Of a stretch of 64,000 nt of DNA, positions 1 to 9,655 are shown in pieces. A model generated the notes under the pieces. That model searched no databases and had not been told where the DNA came from. It worked only from the letters and a program-made list of their open reading frames with translations. The position numbers and the translations under genes were made by a program. Every line of letters begins with the position of its first letter. The stretch's first letter is position 1. This DNA comes from Pseudobacteriovorax antillogorgiicola (GTDB lineage: Bacteria; Bdellovibrionota_B; Oligoflexia; Oligoflexales; Oligoflexaceae): NCBI RefSeq assembly GCF_900177345.1, contig NZ_FWZT01000016.1, positions 1 through 64,000 of the forward strand, given 5' to 3'.

Positions 1-88
1 TTGACAAACTCAAGTCAAGCTTTGAAGCCATGATCTGCTTAGCGCTTTGCGAGATCAGCTTTAGGAGAATCGATTCGTCAGACAGAGC

Positions 89-1507
89 CTAGTTCTTTAT
101 GCCATTGACGGCTGCATCGAGTAAGATACCAGTATCGCCATCAAGTGACCAAGCAAACATTCCTGCCAGATTCTTTGATTTCGCGAATGCTGCCTTGGCT
201 TTTATAGACCGTGGGTTTTCGTAAGAAATGAGGCCGCCAGTCGTCATGTTCCAAAGGTATGGGGCTTCAGCCTTTTCATCGTAGAAGTAACTGTAGCCAT
301 CAATACCCGTGCCTTCAGAACCTCCTAGATAATTGGTTTCAATATCTTTATAGTCAAGAACTCCGGCTGTAATGGGGTCTTCCTCCTCCCACGTACCTTT
401 ATGGGGGCCATTGCCAACACCTGTAAATGGGTTATTGTCCTTGTACCCCGAAACACCTGTCCAGCCCCGACCATACATGGTGAAACCCATGACTAGCTTG
501 TTAGCGGGAACTCCTGCTTCCAACAAGTTATTGATCGCTGCTGCTGAACTAAAGTCTTCATGTATCTCCTGATCCACGCTATTGAGTCCAGTGTGGTGAC
601 CTAGCTCATTGTTCCAGGCGCCATAAAAATCGTAGGTCATCGCAAATACATAGTCGATGTACTGGGCAGCTTCCTTATAATTCACAGACTTTATTTTCTT
701 AGGAGCAGAGCCTACAGCAGATGTCAGTTCATAGTTTCGACCAGTTTCTTGAGATAGCTTATCCAGTGCTTCTCGTAGGTCTTTCATGAGATAGGTGTAA
801 GCATCTCGATCATCCTCACTGCCTAGGCTTTCGTTGGAACCATCTCCACCAGGGAACTCCCAGTCAATATCGAGGCCATCGAAAATTTGATACTGCTTAA
901 GAAAATCAATGGAAGATTTCACGAATCTCGCTCTTAGCATGGGGTCTTTTGCCAGTTCGAAGAAAGGATCTGATAGAGTCCAACCACCAATAGAGGGTAG
1001 AACTTTTAAGTTTGGATGAGATTCCTTAAGCTTCTTAAGTTGGCCAAAATTTCCCTTAATCTCTCCAGGGTAGGGTTTCTCTAATGCAGCAAACTTGTCA
1101 TGAATGACCACGGTAAAGTCCTCTTGATCTTGGCACTGTTCTTCTAAAATAGCATGACCATTTGGATAGTCCTTTTCTAGAGAATCATTCGGTCCACAGA
1201 TCGCAATAAAGCCATACAATAGGTGCGTGAGTTTATCTGCAGGAACCATATTCGCATGGTAGTCACGGGGGTAGACGCCCCATTCTACAAAGTAACTTGC
1301 GACCACATTTCCTGATGTAGGACCAGAGATAGCTGGATCACTCTTGCTAGGATTATCTGCTTTCTCACTTAGTTCAGAGTTAAATGGGTTGTTTTGACTT
1401 GAATTACTACTATCATGGATGTTTCTCTTTGATCTTTCACACTGAATCAAAAAAGGGGAAAGTAGTACGATGCAGATCGGTAGCAGTAGGTTTCGATGTC
1501 TTTTCAT
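89..1507 (-). CDS. GH18 chitinase-like lipoprotein
   Basis: Predicted surface or periplasmic glycoside hydrolase family 18 enzyme, cleaving chitin-type beta-1,4 GlcNAc chains by substrate-assisted catalysis. The 472-residue product begins with a lipoprotein signal ending in a Leu-Ile-Gln-Cys lipobox (Cys23), then a Ser/Asn/Pro-rich linker to about residue 65. The TIM barrel shows the SIGGW strand (172-176) and the DGLDIDWE motif (210-217), in which Glu217 is the expected proton donor. Further barrel motifs (MTYDFYGAW, MGFTMYGRGW) and a C-terminal FAWSLDGD stretch fit full-length chitinases. The ATG has a GGAG about 10 bases upstream. It stands alone, divergent from the DUF1592 gene across a long intergenic region. 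Family is certain; the exact substrate is inferred. Confidence 0.93.
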   Translation of the reverse strand: MKRHRNLLLPICIVLLSPFLIQCERSKRNIHDSSNSSQNNPFNSELSEKADNPSKSDPAISGPTSGNVVASYFVEWGVYPRDYHANMVPADKLTHLLYGFIAICGPNDSLEKDYPNGHAILEEQCQDQEDFTVVIHDKFAALEKPYPGEIKGNFGQLKKLKESHPNLKVLPSIGGWTLSDPFFELAKDPMLRARFVKSSIDFLKQYQIFDGLDIDWEFPGGDGSNESLGSEDDRDAYTYLMKDLREALDKLSQETGRNYELTSAVGSAPKKIKSVNYKEAAQYIDYVFAMTYDFYGAWNNELGHHTGLNSVDQEIHEDFSSAAAINNLLEAGVPANKLVMGFTMYGRGWTGVSGYKDNNPFTGVGNGPHKGTWEEEDPITAGVLDYKDIETNYLGGSEGTGIDGYSYFYDEKAEAPYLWNMTTGGLISYENPRSIKAKAAFAKSKNLAGMFAWSLDGDTGILLDAAVNGIKN

Positions 1508-2099
1508 TGTTGTATTGCTCCATAAATTTCAACTAGGAAAAATGATTCCGCACCTATCATGCAATTACAAATCCAAGTTGCAGATGAATGATCTATAAAT
1601 CGCCGGAATATTTGGAGGCATTGGATATCTATCATGTTTCGACCACAAAATCTCTCATTGACCCTATTTTCATCATACATCTCTGCAACCTAAGTTAATG
1701 TTGGATTGGTAAGTCTTTACGATGAAAGTGCTGATATCGAAGATGAAAATCGTCATGTACTAGAGTCGGATTAAAAAGCGTCCCATCACCTTATTATGGT
1801 TCCTTTGTGAATGCGCTTAGGAACTCATATTGATAAAGGGTGATCACGAGAAGCCTAATTTTCTAGCGTTAAATATTTAGTTTAAAAACTACATTTCATT
1901 GCTAACCCCTGGAAATCGAGAAGAAAGGTCGTTTGAACGAGTCGGTCATAGGCGAAATCGAATCGAACGCTAAAGCTATATGATAGCTGACTATTTTAGA
2001 AAGAATAGCATTTGGTAGGACAATTGCAGAGCCTTATGTCGGAGTTTGTTTGAATGAGATTCCTATTTGCTTAGATGAATTTGTTTGTGGATGTTAATA
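1508..2099. other. AT-rich intergenic region between divergent genes
   Basis: About 590 bases separate the chitinase gene from the DUF1592 gene, which are transcribed away from each other, so both promoters must lie here. I found no convincing ORF, tRNA, strong inverted repeat or terminator hairpin. An unusually long divergent spacer may hold distant regulatory sites. Confidence 0.5.
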
Positions 2100-3659
2100 A
2101 TGAAGCTCTCTATCTTAATTCTGTCCCTATCTGTCGTAAGCTGTTTTCAAAGCCGACCAAAAATTCACCGTGATTCAGATGTGATTCAAGTTCCTGAAGC
2201 TAAAAAGGGGGATGCATCGGTACAGAGCATTCGCTTGCTCAGCAATCAGGAGTATGGCAAGACCGTTCAGGCACTCTTTAATCAAGAGGTATCTATAGAT
2301 CTTGAGAACGATCGCAATGGCTTGTTTGCCAATCAGATTGTATCGATGCCAGTCAAAAAAGTTGAAAAGTATGTTGACGGTGCGATCGGTTTAGTTGATC
2401 AACTCGATATTAAAACCATCCCACATAGTGAGTGCCCTGATACAAACTTTGAAAGTTGTTTGGCTAGATTTATCAGTGAATTTGGTAAACTAGCTTGGCG
2501 TCGACCTCTTTCGTCAGAAGAGTCTGATCGCTTCATTGGCTATATAAGTGCGAACTCAGGACTATCTTACGAAAGTAAAATCCGAGATTTAACGAAGATA
2601 TTTCTAGCATCTCCCCATTTTGTTCTGCGCACAGAAATCGGTTCTGCATCTGAATCAAGGTTCCAGTTAACTCCTTATGAAATGGCATCATATCTTTCAT
2701 ACAATTTATTGGGAGCACCACCCCATGGGGAATTATGGAGTGCTGCGGAAAATGGCACGCTGAATTCCGCTGAAAAGATGAAAGAGTATGCTCTCAGTAT
2801 CATAGATGACCCTTCGTACGATGGGTATGTCTTCTCAAACTTTATTGGTTCGATGTTCCAGTTGGATCGCCTTGAAACAGCAAGTAAAGATCCTAAACAT
2901 AACTTCAATGAAGACAGCATTCGCAGTGCTAAGCAAGAATTGCAAGAGGTTTTCCTATTCCTGGTTAAGCATGACACCAAGCCTCTACAATCGATCTTTA
3001 CCAATAGATACACCGTTAACCAAGCTGCTCTATTGAACCTGTATGGGACTACTTCGCCAGGGCAGGAGAATTTGTTGGAGATTGATTCAAGCAATCGAGA
3101 GGGCTTTTTATCCCGCGTCGCATTTTTGGCTATAAATAGTGAGTTCGATCACAGCAATCCTATGCGTCGGGGAGCTAAGATACTTGATAACTTTATGTGT
3201 CGTGCAGTTCCTCCGCCTCCACCTGAAGCAAATGAAGCAGTTGCTAATGGGCAAAATTCAAGGGAGTTTCGGGCGACGAGCCCCACATGTAAAGGTTGTC
3301 ACCTGAGTATTGATCCAATTGGTTATGCCTTTGAAAGCTTTAATGAGGTTGGTCAAGTTAATGGAGACTATCAGGTGCTAGAGGAGAGTATAACCCTAGA
3401 TGGAGAAACGGTGTCTTTCACAGGATTGACTGGTCCTAATGGCCTTTCCCAAGCATTGGCTGCTAGTAGGGAGGTGGAAAACTGTCTCATAAGGCGCTGG
3501 TATGAATACCTCCAAGGAAGTCCCGTATCTGGAACATTTGATGGTGATAAAGTTACTCAGTTTGCAGAGATGCTGCGAGCCGGTGAAAGCTTAAAGTCGG
3601 TACTAATAGAGATGATAGCCGATAAAGAAGTGATTTATAGAAAACGACTCGCAAAATAG
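2100..3659 (+). CDS. DUF1592/DUF1588 haem-motif lipoprotein
   Basis: Planctomycete/myxobacterium-type secreted protein of unknown reaction, thought in this family to be a c-type cytochrome-like redox partner. Visible blocks in order are a DUF1587-like N-terminus (NQEYGKTVQALF), a DUF1595 segment (WRRPLSSEE), DUF1592 (long helical region with the YTVNQAALLNLYG strand), DUF1588 around CKGCH (Cys397-Cys400-His401 counted from 2100) followed by SIDPIGYAFESFNEVG, and a C-terminal DUF1585 helix set. The signal peptide ends VVSC, so it is a lipoprotein. A longer TTG start at 2085 is possible; the ATG at 2100 gives a cleaner signal and has GTGGA 8 bases upstream. It precedes the DUF1552 gene by 19 bases, the usual pairing for these families. 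Confidence 0.88.
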   Translation: MKLSILILSLSVVSCFQSRPKIHRDSDVIQVPEAKKGDASVQSIRLLSNQEYGKTVQALFNQEVSIDLENDRNGLFANQIVSMPVKKVEKYVDGAIGLVDQLDIKTIPHSECPDTNFESCLARFISEFGKLAWRRPLSSEESDRFIGYISANSGLSYESKIRDLTKIFLASPHFVLRTEIGSASESRFQLTPYEMASYLSYNLLGAPPHGELWSAAENGTLNSAEKMKEYALSIIDDPSYDGYVFSNFIGSMFQLDRLETASKDPKHNFNEDSIRSAKQELQEVFLFLVKHDTKPLQSIFTNRYTVNQAALLNLYGTTSPGQENLLEIDSSNREGFLSRVAFLAINSEFDHSNPMRRGAKILDNFMCRAVPPPPPEANEAVANGQNSREFRATSPTCKGCHLSIDPIGYAFESFNEVGQVNGDYQVLEESITLDGETVSFTGLTGPNGLSQALAASREVENCLIRRWYEYLQGSPVSGTFDGDKVTQFAEMLRAGESLKSVLIEMIADKEVIYRKRLAK

Positions 3660-3678
3660 ACAAGTAGGAACCAGGCAT

Positions 3679-5178
3679 ATGAAAATAGATCGACGACACT
3701 TTTTTAAATTTTCAGGAAATAGCCTAATCGCTCTATCGATGGCCAGGGCTCTCAGAGCTACTGATTGCCAAGCTGCCGAACTTGGTATGAAAAGAGCTAT
3801 TTTAGTTTACATGCCAACAGGTGCCATAGACTTCGCGCCAGCGGGCCCAAGCCAAAGTTTTTCAGCAGTCGATGAAAGCTACTTTCCGGATCTTACGAAA
3901 CCTCTATTTTCTCTAAAAGACGATTTACTAATACTTTCGGGAATGACCCATTATTCGCCACCAGGAGGAGCGGCTCCAAATAATCACTTTGAGGGTTATG
4001 CTCCTGGTTTAGCATTACCAAGTTCTGGAACCTATGGAGGACCTAGTCATGTTTTTGCGGGTGGAGGTGGATACAGTCACCTTGATGCTCAGGCAGCTCT
4101 GAGTGGCCGTAACTTGGAATCCCTTGATCACTATCTTGCTAGGAATAATCCAGGGATTAAAAGTGTTCACCTAGGATATAACAGTAGCCATCCCACTTCT
4201 ATCAATTCGAATATCTCGTACCGGCTAGAGGACGGCGTTTCCAAGGCTTACGATATTGTCGATGATCCTTTAAAGAACTACATGGATCTTTTTGGCTTAT
4301 TTTCTAACGGTCAAGGAGCTTCTGTTCAAGGTCTAAATCTTCAGGATGTCGGTAGTATCTACGCTGGAAAAAAGCGTCTCTTGGATTTTATCTACAAAGA
4401 TATTGCCCAATTCAAGGACAAGATTGGCAACGATGCTTTTACTGTACTGCAAGAGTCCATTGACTCAATCGACTCGATTGGCAAGCAACTTCAGGATAAA
4501 ATTAACGAACAGGGCTCACCTGGTGGAGCTATAGGTTCTATCCAAGAGTGTGTCTCGAATCCTTTGGGCTCTGGATTAGACCAAATGAAAGCTAAAGCTG
4601 CACAAAATCCGAAGTGGTATCATGCTGAAGAAAATCTTCCGCTGGTTGCGGATGTAAATAACAAGATTATGGTCAATGCGATGGCTTGTGGAGCACAAGT
4701 AGGAGTTCTTCAATTTGGCTGCGGGCATTCCGCATTTGGTTTCAGATTTAATGATATTGAAGTACCTCCAGGTGAGCATCACAGTTCTAGCCATGGTAAA
4801 GGAACTGCCTATAGGGCTTCTCAAAAAGGAATTATCCAGCAGGTAGCATCGATAGCAACGTCTCTAAAAAGCTTACAGCTAGCCAACGGTAGTTCGGTGC
4901 TAGACGAAACTCTAATACTACTTTCCTCTTGCATGGGTGATAGTGATGCTCACGATGGCAGAAATGTCCCCACCCTGATGATTGGAGGAGCCGGAGGAGC
5001 AATAAACAAGGGCCAGTATATAGCTTTAGGGCAGAACGAACCTGGAAGCTATAACAGGCTACTCACAACAGTAGCCCATGCTTTAGGGCACAAGGAAGTT
5101 GATAGTTTTGGAATTAATGTAAACAAACAATCAATTTCTGGTGTCTCTGGCGTCATACCCGGAGTTTTAAAGGAATAA
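3679..5178 (+). CDS. DUF1552 Tat-exported protein
   Basis: A 499-residue protein of the DUF1552 family, the customary partner of DUF1592/DUF1588 cytochrome-like proteins; biochemical role unknown. The N-terminus (IDRRHFFKFSG then a hydrophobic run) is a twin-arginine-type signal, implying export of a folded, probably cofactor-bearing protein. DUF1552 proteins share a fold with the sulfatase/alkaline phosphatase-like DUF1501 group (known family relation), and this one has DAHDGRNVPTLMIGGAGG near the C-terminus, matching the conserved end of that group. It is the second gene of a two-gene operon, and its start is preceded by a weak AGG. Confidence 0.87.
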   Translation: MKIDRRHFFKFSGNSLIALSMARALRATDCQAAELGMKRAILVYMPTGAIDFAPAGPSQSFSAVDESYFPDLTKPLFSLKDDLLILSGMTHYSPPGGAAPNNHFEGYAPGLALPSSGTYGGPSHVFAGGGGYSHLDAQAALSGRNLESLDHYLARNNPGIKSVHLGYNSSHPTSINSNISYRLEDGVSKAYDIVDDPLKNYMDLFGLFSNGQGASVQGLNLQDVGSIYAGKKRLLDFIYKDIAQFKDKIGNDAFTVLQESIDSIDSIGKQLQDKINEQGSPGGAIGSIQECVSNPLGSGLDQMKAKAAQNPKWYHAEENLPLVADVNNKIMVNAMACGAQVGVLQFGCGHSAFGFRFNDIEVPPGEHHSSSHGKGTAYRASQKGIIQQVASIATSLKSLQLANGSSVLDETLILLSSCMGDSDAHDGRNVPTLMIGGAGGAINKGQYIALGQNEPGSYNRLLTTVAHALGHKEVDSFGINVNKQSISGVSGVIPGVLKE

Positions 5179-5237
5179 GGCCCGTGTAGGGCATGTGGTA
5201 GTTTTTTCGAGGCTGGTGTTGGTGATCTAGATTTAAA

Positions 5238-6314
5238 TTATAGATCTTTCGCATACAGACCGTACTCGATGACATCAACGGGAGCTCTTATTTTACGGAT
5301 CGAGTGATTTCCCCGTCTCGCCAAACAGGCTACTGTAGGGCCCCATCCTTGGCCATAGCGCATAGACATATAGCTCATGGCATTATGCAAACCTTGCCGT
5401 CGGTACTCTGGCAGCACACCGTAAGTCTTGCCTAGGATCATCGGATTTCTTAATAAGTGATGATGTTTGGCAAATGAAATATCGTCTTCAGATATTCTTG
5501 TTTTAGCTCCTTGAGAGGTTATTTGAGAATAGTCGGGATAGGTCACCCCAACCCCCACCACTCTCTCTTTACTGTGATCAAACAGTAGAACTGAACTATT
5601 TGGATCGACAATGCGCTGGTAGTTCGGAATTACGAAATTTTCGAATTGCTCTTTCGATATGGAACGATAGGCAAAGTTATGCTGAAAGATACTGTGAATG
5701 AGATCGTAAATCCCTGTTTGATATTGCCTAAGAGCTTCATTGGTAAGTGGTAAAAATTCGATATCTCGTGGTGGGCTCTTTTTGAGCACCTTGAATTTGG
5801 TCATAGCAATGGTTAATAGCCGTGACCGTGCAATAAGGGTTTCATAAGACTCAGCTACCCGATATCCCAATGCAGCGAGGAGATGAGGGTAGTAGGAAGG
5901 GTTATATGGCTCCCCGGTAAATGGGGTTGGATATTTTTTATGAGGCATGCGCAACCGGTAACGGCCAAAGGTCGTGTAGTCGATCGGTCCATAGATTCTC
6001 TTTGCACCCTGATCTTTGGCCCATGCTTCAAAACTCTTGAATAAGCTAGAACAGATTTTCAGATCATCAATGCTTTCCCAAAAGCCAAAAAATGCAGATG
6101 GCACACCAGCAATAATCTGCTTAGGGTGAAAGAAACCAGCAAGTCTTGCCTTCCCCGGCTCGCAATCTAGCCAGACCTGGGTAAAGGAGTTGAGAGGATT
6201 GTCACTACTGAGTTGCCAGCGAACTTTCTCGGGATTATTGGGGGTGTAGTTTTGATCTTCACGGTAAACTATTTGCGGCAGATCCAAAAAATCATCCAAG
6301 CAGTAATGACTCAT
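5238..6314 (-). CDS. GNAT-like (YghO-type) acyltransferase-like protein
   Basis: A 358-residue cytoplasmic protein resembling the large double-GNAT hypothetical family that includes E. coli YghO. Conserved-looking parts are FFGFWES, the segment AKRIYGPIDYTTFGRYR, the EPYNPSYYPHLLAALGY stretch, and the acetyl-CoA-loop-like region GVLPEYRRQGLHNAM near the C-terminus. The substrate is unknown; members are often annotated only as hypothetical or N-acetyltransferase. A GTG at 6344 would add 10 residues, but the ATG at 6314 has GAGAAGAGA upstream and is preferred. It is monocistronic, convergent with the DUF1552 gene. Confidence 0.7.
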   Translation of the reverse strand: MSHYCLDDFLDLPQIVYREDQNYTPNNPEKVRWQLSSDNPLNSFTQVWLDCEPGKARLAGFFHPKQIIAGVPSAFFGFWESIDDLKICSSLFKSFEAWAKDQGAKRIYGPIDYTTFGRYRLRMPHKKYPTPFTGEPYNPSYYPHLLAALGYRVAESYETLIARSRLLTIAMTKFKVLKKSPPRDIEFLPLTNEALRQYQTGIYDLIHSIFQHNFAYRSISKEQFENFVIPNYQRIVDPNSSVLLFDHSKERVVGVGVTYPDYSQITSQGAKTRISEDDISFAKHHHLLRNPMILGKTYGVLPEYRRQGLHNAMSYMSMRYGQGWGPTVACLARRGNHSIRKIRAPVDVIEYGLYAKDL

Positions 6315-6566
6315 AAAGTTTGATCTCTTCTCAAAATGGTACACCGGCGCTCATTATAGTTAATTGGGAAGGTACAACAAGGGCTAAGCGTGAATTCATC
6401 TTTAGTTCCATCAAATACTTTGTAAGCTGAGCGAACAAAAATAGAAACTGATGTGGAATCAGGACCTTCTGGGTAAATTAGGCTTGTGCCTTGAGTCAGT
6501 CTCCCTTATCTATGGCTTTATCAATTCAATTTTTTCTTAAATCTTTAGATGGGAAGAGGATCTTCA

Positions 6567-7493
6567 ATGGCGAATAGATTATGGCGTTTGGGAAATGCGG
6601 GGGTTTTGGCCCTTGGGATTATTGGAGCCGGTGGCTGTGGCTTCGAAAGCTCCTCAGGATTGCAGCAACTTCAGGGCTTACCAGCAGCGTATCCCGGATA
6701 CACAGGCCAATACCAAGGTTTTACACTCAAAGTCGATGATCGTTTTGACTATTTCAATGGGGGGCTATGGACGCGTGGTGATGGGGCATTTGGAGAAACT
6801 AAATGTCGATTCCAACAACAGGGAGCTCAGGTTCGCGATGGAGAGTTACAGTTGCTGGTGAGGCCTGAATTTGTGCCGGCCTCATATTCAAACGACCAGA
6901 ATCGGATAATCGGTGCTTACAATTACTCTTGCGGTGAAGTTCGATCTCGAAGTGAGTACCTATATGGTCGGTTTGAAGTGAGGATGAGAAACCCAGTTCC
7001 TCAGCGCGCCAGTGGCTATATATCATCACTGTTTACCTATAGAAACCGTGAAGAGGAAAACTATCGCTGGCGTGAAATCGACATCGAAATGGAAGGGATT
7101 CGGCCTAATAAATTCCAAAGCAATCTGATCCTTGGCGAGGGTACTTATGACTGGTCGGCAACTCGCCTTTGGGGCGCTTATGAGCAAGTTCAGTGGATTG
7201 GTGCCACCAGTCAATGGAAAGTTTATGCCATGGAATGGACACCTGCTAGCATCAAGTGGTTTGTCGATGGTCGCTTGATGCGAACTCTTTCCCGCAGCGA
7301 TGTAAATCAGAAACAGGCATCCTTACCTCCGCATCAAAGGATATCGATTCCAGAGTTACCAGGTCAGGTGATGATGAATTTTTGGATTCCAAATGATCTG
7401 ATCGCACCAGTTTTTGGCGGGGTTACAACTGGCAATCAATACCCTATTGTCGTCCGATACGATTGGTTTCGATACTACGCCTATACTCCTTGA
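6567..7493 (+). CDS. GH16 beta-glucanase-like lipoprotein
   Basis: Predicted secreted glycoside hydrolase family 16 enzyme acting on beta-1,3 or beta-1,3/1,4 glucans or a similar polysaccharide. The signal peptide ends GAGGC (Cys24), giving a lipoprotein of 308 residues. The jelly-roll signature EIDIE (Glu170, Asp172, Glu174) carries the nucleophile and the acid/base, preceded by the typical YLYGRFEVRMR strand and followed by WKVYAMEWTPASIKWFVDGR. The ATG at 6567 is chosen because AGAGGA lies 6 bases upstream; the ATG at 6549 would place that site inside the gene. Its length is normal for a single-domain GH16. Chitinase and GH16 in the same 7.5 kb suggest polysaccharide use. Confidence 0.9.
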   Translation: MANRLWRLGNAGVLALGIIGAGGCGFESSSGLQQLQGLPAAYPGYTGQYQGFTLKVDDRFDYFNGGLWTRGDGAFGETKCRFQQQGAQVRDGELQLLVRPEFVPASYSNDQNRIIGAYNYSCGEVRSRSEYLYGRFEVRMRNPVPQRASGYISSLFTYRNREEENYRWREIDIEMEGIRPNKFQSNLILGEGTYDWSATRLWGAYEQVQWIGATSQWKVYAMEWTPASIKWFVDGRLMRTLSRSDVNQKQASLPPHQRISIPELPGQVMMNFWIPNDLIAPVFGGVTTGNQYPIVVRYDWFRYYAYTP

Positions 7494-7503
7494 GGGTGAG
7501 ATT

Positions 7504-7535
7504 GAGAACCCTGGCTGAGTGCCGCTAGGGTTCTC
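7504..7535. terminator. Hairpin between convergent genes
   Basis: Perfect 9-base arms GAGAACCCT and AGGGTTCTC flank a 14-base loop in the 62-base gap between the convergent GH16 and DUF1501 genes. There is no proper T-run, so it may be a shared weak terminator or an mRNA end structure. Confidence 0.45.
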
Positions 7536-7555
7536 TAATAGATCTGTTCACGGCT

Positions 7556-8974
7556 CTATGCAAACCCGATACGAGGAAGGCCAGCAGGCTTGATACCCAT
7601 GACATGAAGCAGGGTGGCGAACACCTCTTCTTCTGTCGTTGTGCGGCCTGGTTGTGGCCGACCTGTTTCGAGATCGAATCCATAAGTTAAAGCAGTTTTT
7701 GGGTCGATTCCCCCTAAGACGCGCCCGCCTCGGAACATGGGGCTTAGAAATACAAAGCCATTGTTAAGATTATGCCCTGAGCCGAACTTCTCGGACCCAC
7801 CGCTCCTGATTTTATCTCGACCAAAATCAGAGGCAAAATAGATCATTGTTCGGTCCCACATGCTCTTTCCTGAAGAGCCTAGCTCAATCAGAGACAAAAG
7901 GTCAATCAGCTTTCCAGCCACACGAAGCATGCGGTCCCACATAAAGGCTTGGACAGCACGATGATCTTGATGTGAAAAATCAAAGGCAATAGGCGGATTA
8001 TATATTTCTCCGAGCTTGATGATGGTTGATTGGAAGGATGGCCCAAGACTTACCACATTACTGATGCCGCGACTCAAGGCAAGGTAGGCGATAGCTGCTT
8101 GAGAGTCGAAGGGATCAATTCCAATACGGGGGAATGTATTCCATATCAACTCTGCCTGGGGATGGTCTTTGTTCAGAATATCGAAGGCATTGATTAAATC
8201 GGCTTCTTCATAAGAGCTGAGCACCTGGGAACGCCACGTTTTCCAATTCTTCACCATAGGGTTTCTAGCTTGCTGTTGAGCTACAGGGCTATCTTCTTCT
8301 AAGAGCCTACGGGTTTGCCGAGCTGCATCGATGAGTTCTTTTGAAGGTAGACGCTCGATCTGCTTTTGGCTGTGGAGGCTCAAAGCAAAACTCAAAGGTT
8401 CAGTGACCTGAATGGCCCGAGCATAATTGGGAGTGGTCGGATCGATTCCAGGTTCAGCATATCCCCCGGTGGCAAGATTGATATAGGGCATGATAAAAGC
8501 AGAACCATATTCAGCCGCCACAGCTTCCATAAGAGTACGGCCATTCCAAGCGTTGTTGCCTGTTAGGCTGCGGTGTTGGGCCACCTCGTGATTGACACTT
8601 GATCCTTCGCAAGTGATCACTGTTAAGTCGTGACCATATTTTTTAAGAAAATCTATTTGATCGGTTTTAACAGGTAGATCCCCAAGGTTGGAAATGATTG
8701 TTTTTTGGTTGACCGCTGCAAAAGGAAGGTTGTCTAAGGTTTTAATATTCTGCTCGGGAAAGCAGTTGAGAGTTGCAGGATCGCCTCCTGCTTTGTCAAC
8801 ATCACTTTCTCTTAATGCCAGGAAACTATCATTGAGAGAAGCGCCACCGGTGCAGGTGAGGGTAATGAGAAAGCGAGGCAGCTCCTCGCGGTTGCCGAGT
8901 ATGGTTTGGGGCGCTAAGGTTGCGATACTAGTTGCGCCGCCGAGCTTAGCCAACTGTCTTCGGTTCAGTCTCAT
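7556..8974 (-). CDS. DUF1501 Tat-exported protein
   Basis: A 472-residue member of the DUF1501 group (alkaline phosphatase/sulfatase-like fold by family knowledge). The NRRQLAKLGG start plus hydrophobic stretch is a Tat-type signal. Later blocks typical of the family are FSHQDHRAVQAFMWDRML, the TMIYFASDFGRD strand, and the GSGHNLNNGFVFLSP segment. It is the last gene of a three-gene minus-strand operon, 9 bases after the lipoprotein gene, whose first member is a CxxCH protein. This is the same export logic (haem-motif protein plus Tat partner) as the DUF1592/DUF1552 locus at 2.1-5.2 kb. The reaction is unknown. Confidence 0.84.
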   Translation of the reverse strand: MRLNRRQLAKLGGATSIATLAPQTILGNREELPRFLITLTCTGGASLNDSFLALRESDVDKAGGDPATLNCFPEQNIKTLDNLPFAAVNQKTIISNLGDLPVKTDQIDFLKKYGHDLTVITCEGSSVNHEVAQHRSLTGNNAWNGRTLMEAVAAEYGSAFIMPYINLATGGYAEPGIDPTTPNYARAIQVTEPLSFALSLHSQKQIERLPSKELIDAARQTRRLLEEDSPVAQQQARNPMVKNWKTWRSQVLSSYEEADLINAFDILNKDHPQAELIWNTFPRIGIDPFDSQAAIAYLALSRGISNVVSLGPSFQSTIIKLGEIYNPPIAFDFSHQDHRAVQAFMWDRMLRVAGKLIDLLSLIELGSSGKSMWDRTMIYFASDFGRDKIRSGGSEKFGSGHNLNNGFVFLSPMFRGGRVLGGIDPKTALTYGFDLETGRPQPGRTTTEEEVFATLLHVMGIKPAGLPRIGFA

Positions 8975-8983
8975 ATTGGTCTC

Positions 8984-9655
8984 CTAGTAGAAAAGAAATT
9001 CGGTGCTCGTCACCAAGCTATAGCACAGCAGCAAGCCCCAATCCCGTTTGGGTGCGGCGGATGTTACCTTGGTGCGTTTCAATAAGTTTAGCTGCGTATC
9101 GATCTCAGATGGTGTTGGATCACGGGACAGAATTCTTTGGAATGCTTGGGATATCATCACAGATGGTCTATCGTGAAGGATCACAGAGTCTTGACTAGAA
9201 GTTAGGTCCTTTTCTACCCGATTTCGACAGGCAATCAATGCACTTCGTTCCATAGCAATGGCTGATCGTGATGAAATAGCCTTCGCGGTGTAGATCGCCG
9301 ATTTGTAGGGGGCTACCCCGCCGAGGCTAATGTTGTGAATATCTTGGAAGCATGGTCGGTCGCCTTGGTCCTGACAGAGAGCTTCAAGGCTCATATTGAG
9401 AGCAGCCGACAAATCTCTTGCCAGTAGCTTGCTCGGCTTAAGTTTATAGTAGGCACTTGGAGCCTCAGGGAACTCGTCAACGGGTGTTCCAGAGTTATCC
9501 TTATCATTCTGAGGAGTATCCCCATCACCATCTTGATTGAGGTCAGCTGATGGTGGAATGGTTCGTTTGTCATCGTCTTGCTCGGACTGGCGATTGCAAG
9601 CCTGGAGCAAGCTCAAATTAACGACGGCTAAAAGAAGGTAGAGTGACCATCTCAT
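8984..9655 (-). CDS. Small lipoprotein of the DUF1501 operon
   Basis: A 223-residue lipoprotein with a Leu-Gln-Ala-Cys lipobox, then an acidic linker containing DLNQDGDGD, which looks like a thrombospondin type-3-like calcium-binding loop. The C-terminal part (ILSRDPTPSEIDTQLNLLKR and LLCYSLVTSTEFLFY) resembles the end of DUF1553/PSD1-type proteins that accompany DUF1501 in planctomycetes. Its first 38 bases overlap the end of the upstream CxxCH gene in another frame, suggesting tight coupling. Function is not known; a structural partner of its two neighbours is inferred. Confidence 0.72.
   Translation of the reverse strand: MRWSLYLLLAVVNLSLLQACNRQSEQDDDKRTIPPSADLNQDGDGDTPQNDKDNSGTPVDEFPEAPSAYYKLKPSKLLARDLSAALNMSLEALCQDQGDRPCFQDIHNISLGGVAPYKSAIYTAKAISSRSAIAMERSALIACRNRVEKDLTSSQDSVILHDRPSVMISQAFQRILSRDPTPSEIDTQLNLLKRTKVTSAAPKRDWGLLLCYSLVTSTEFLFY

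Noticed and set aside
1-88. Bases before the chitinase gene end, including a TTGACA at position 1
   Set aside because: Too short to judge; no -10 match at proper spacing and no ORF.
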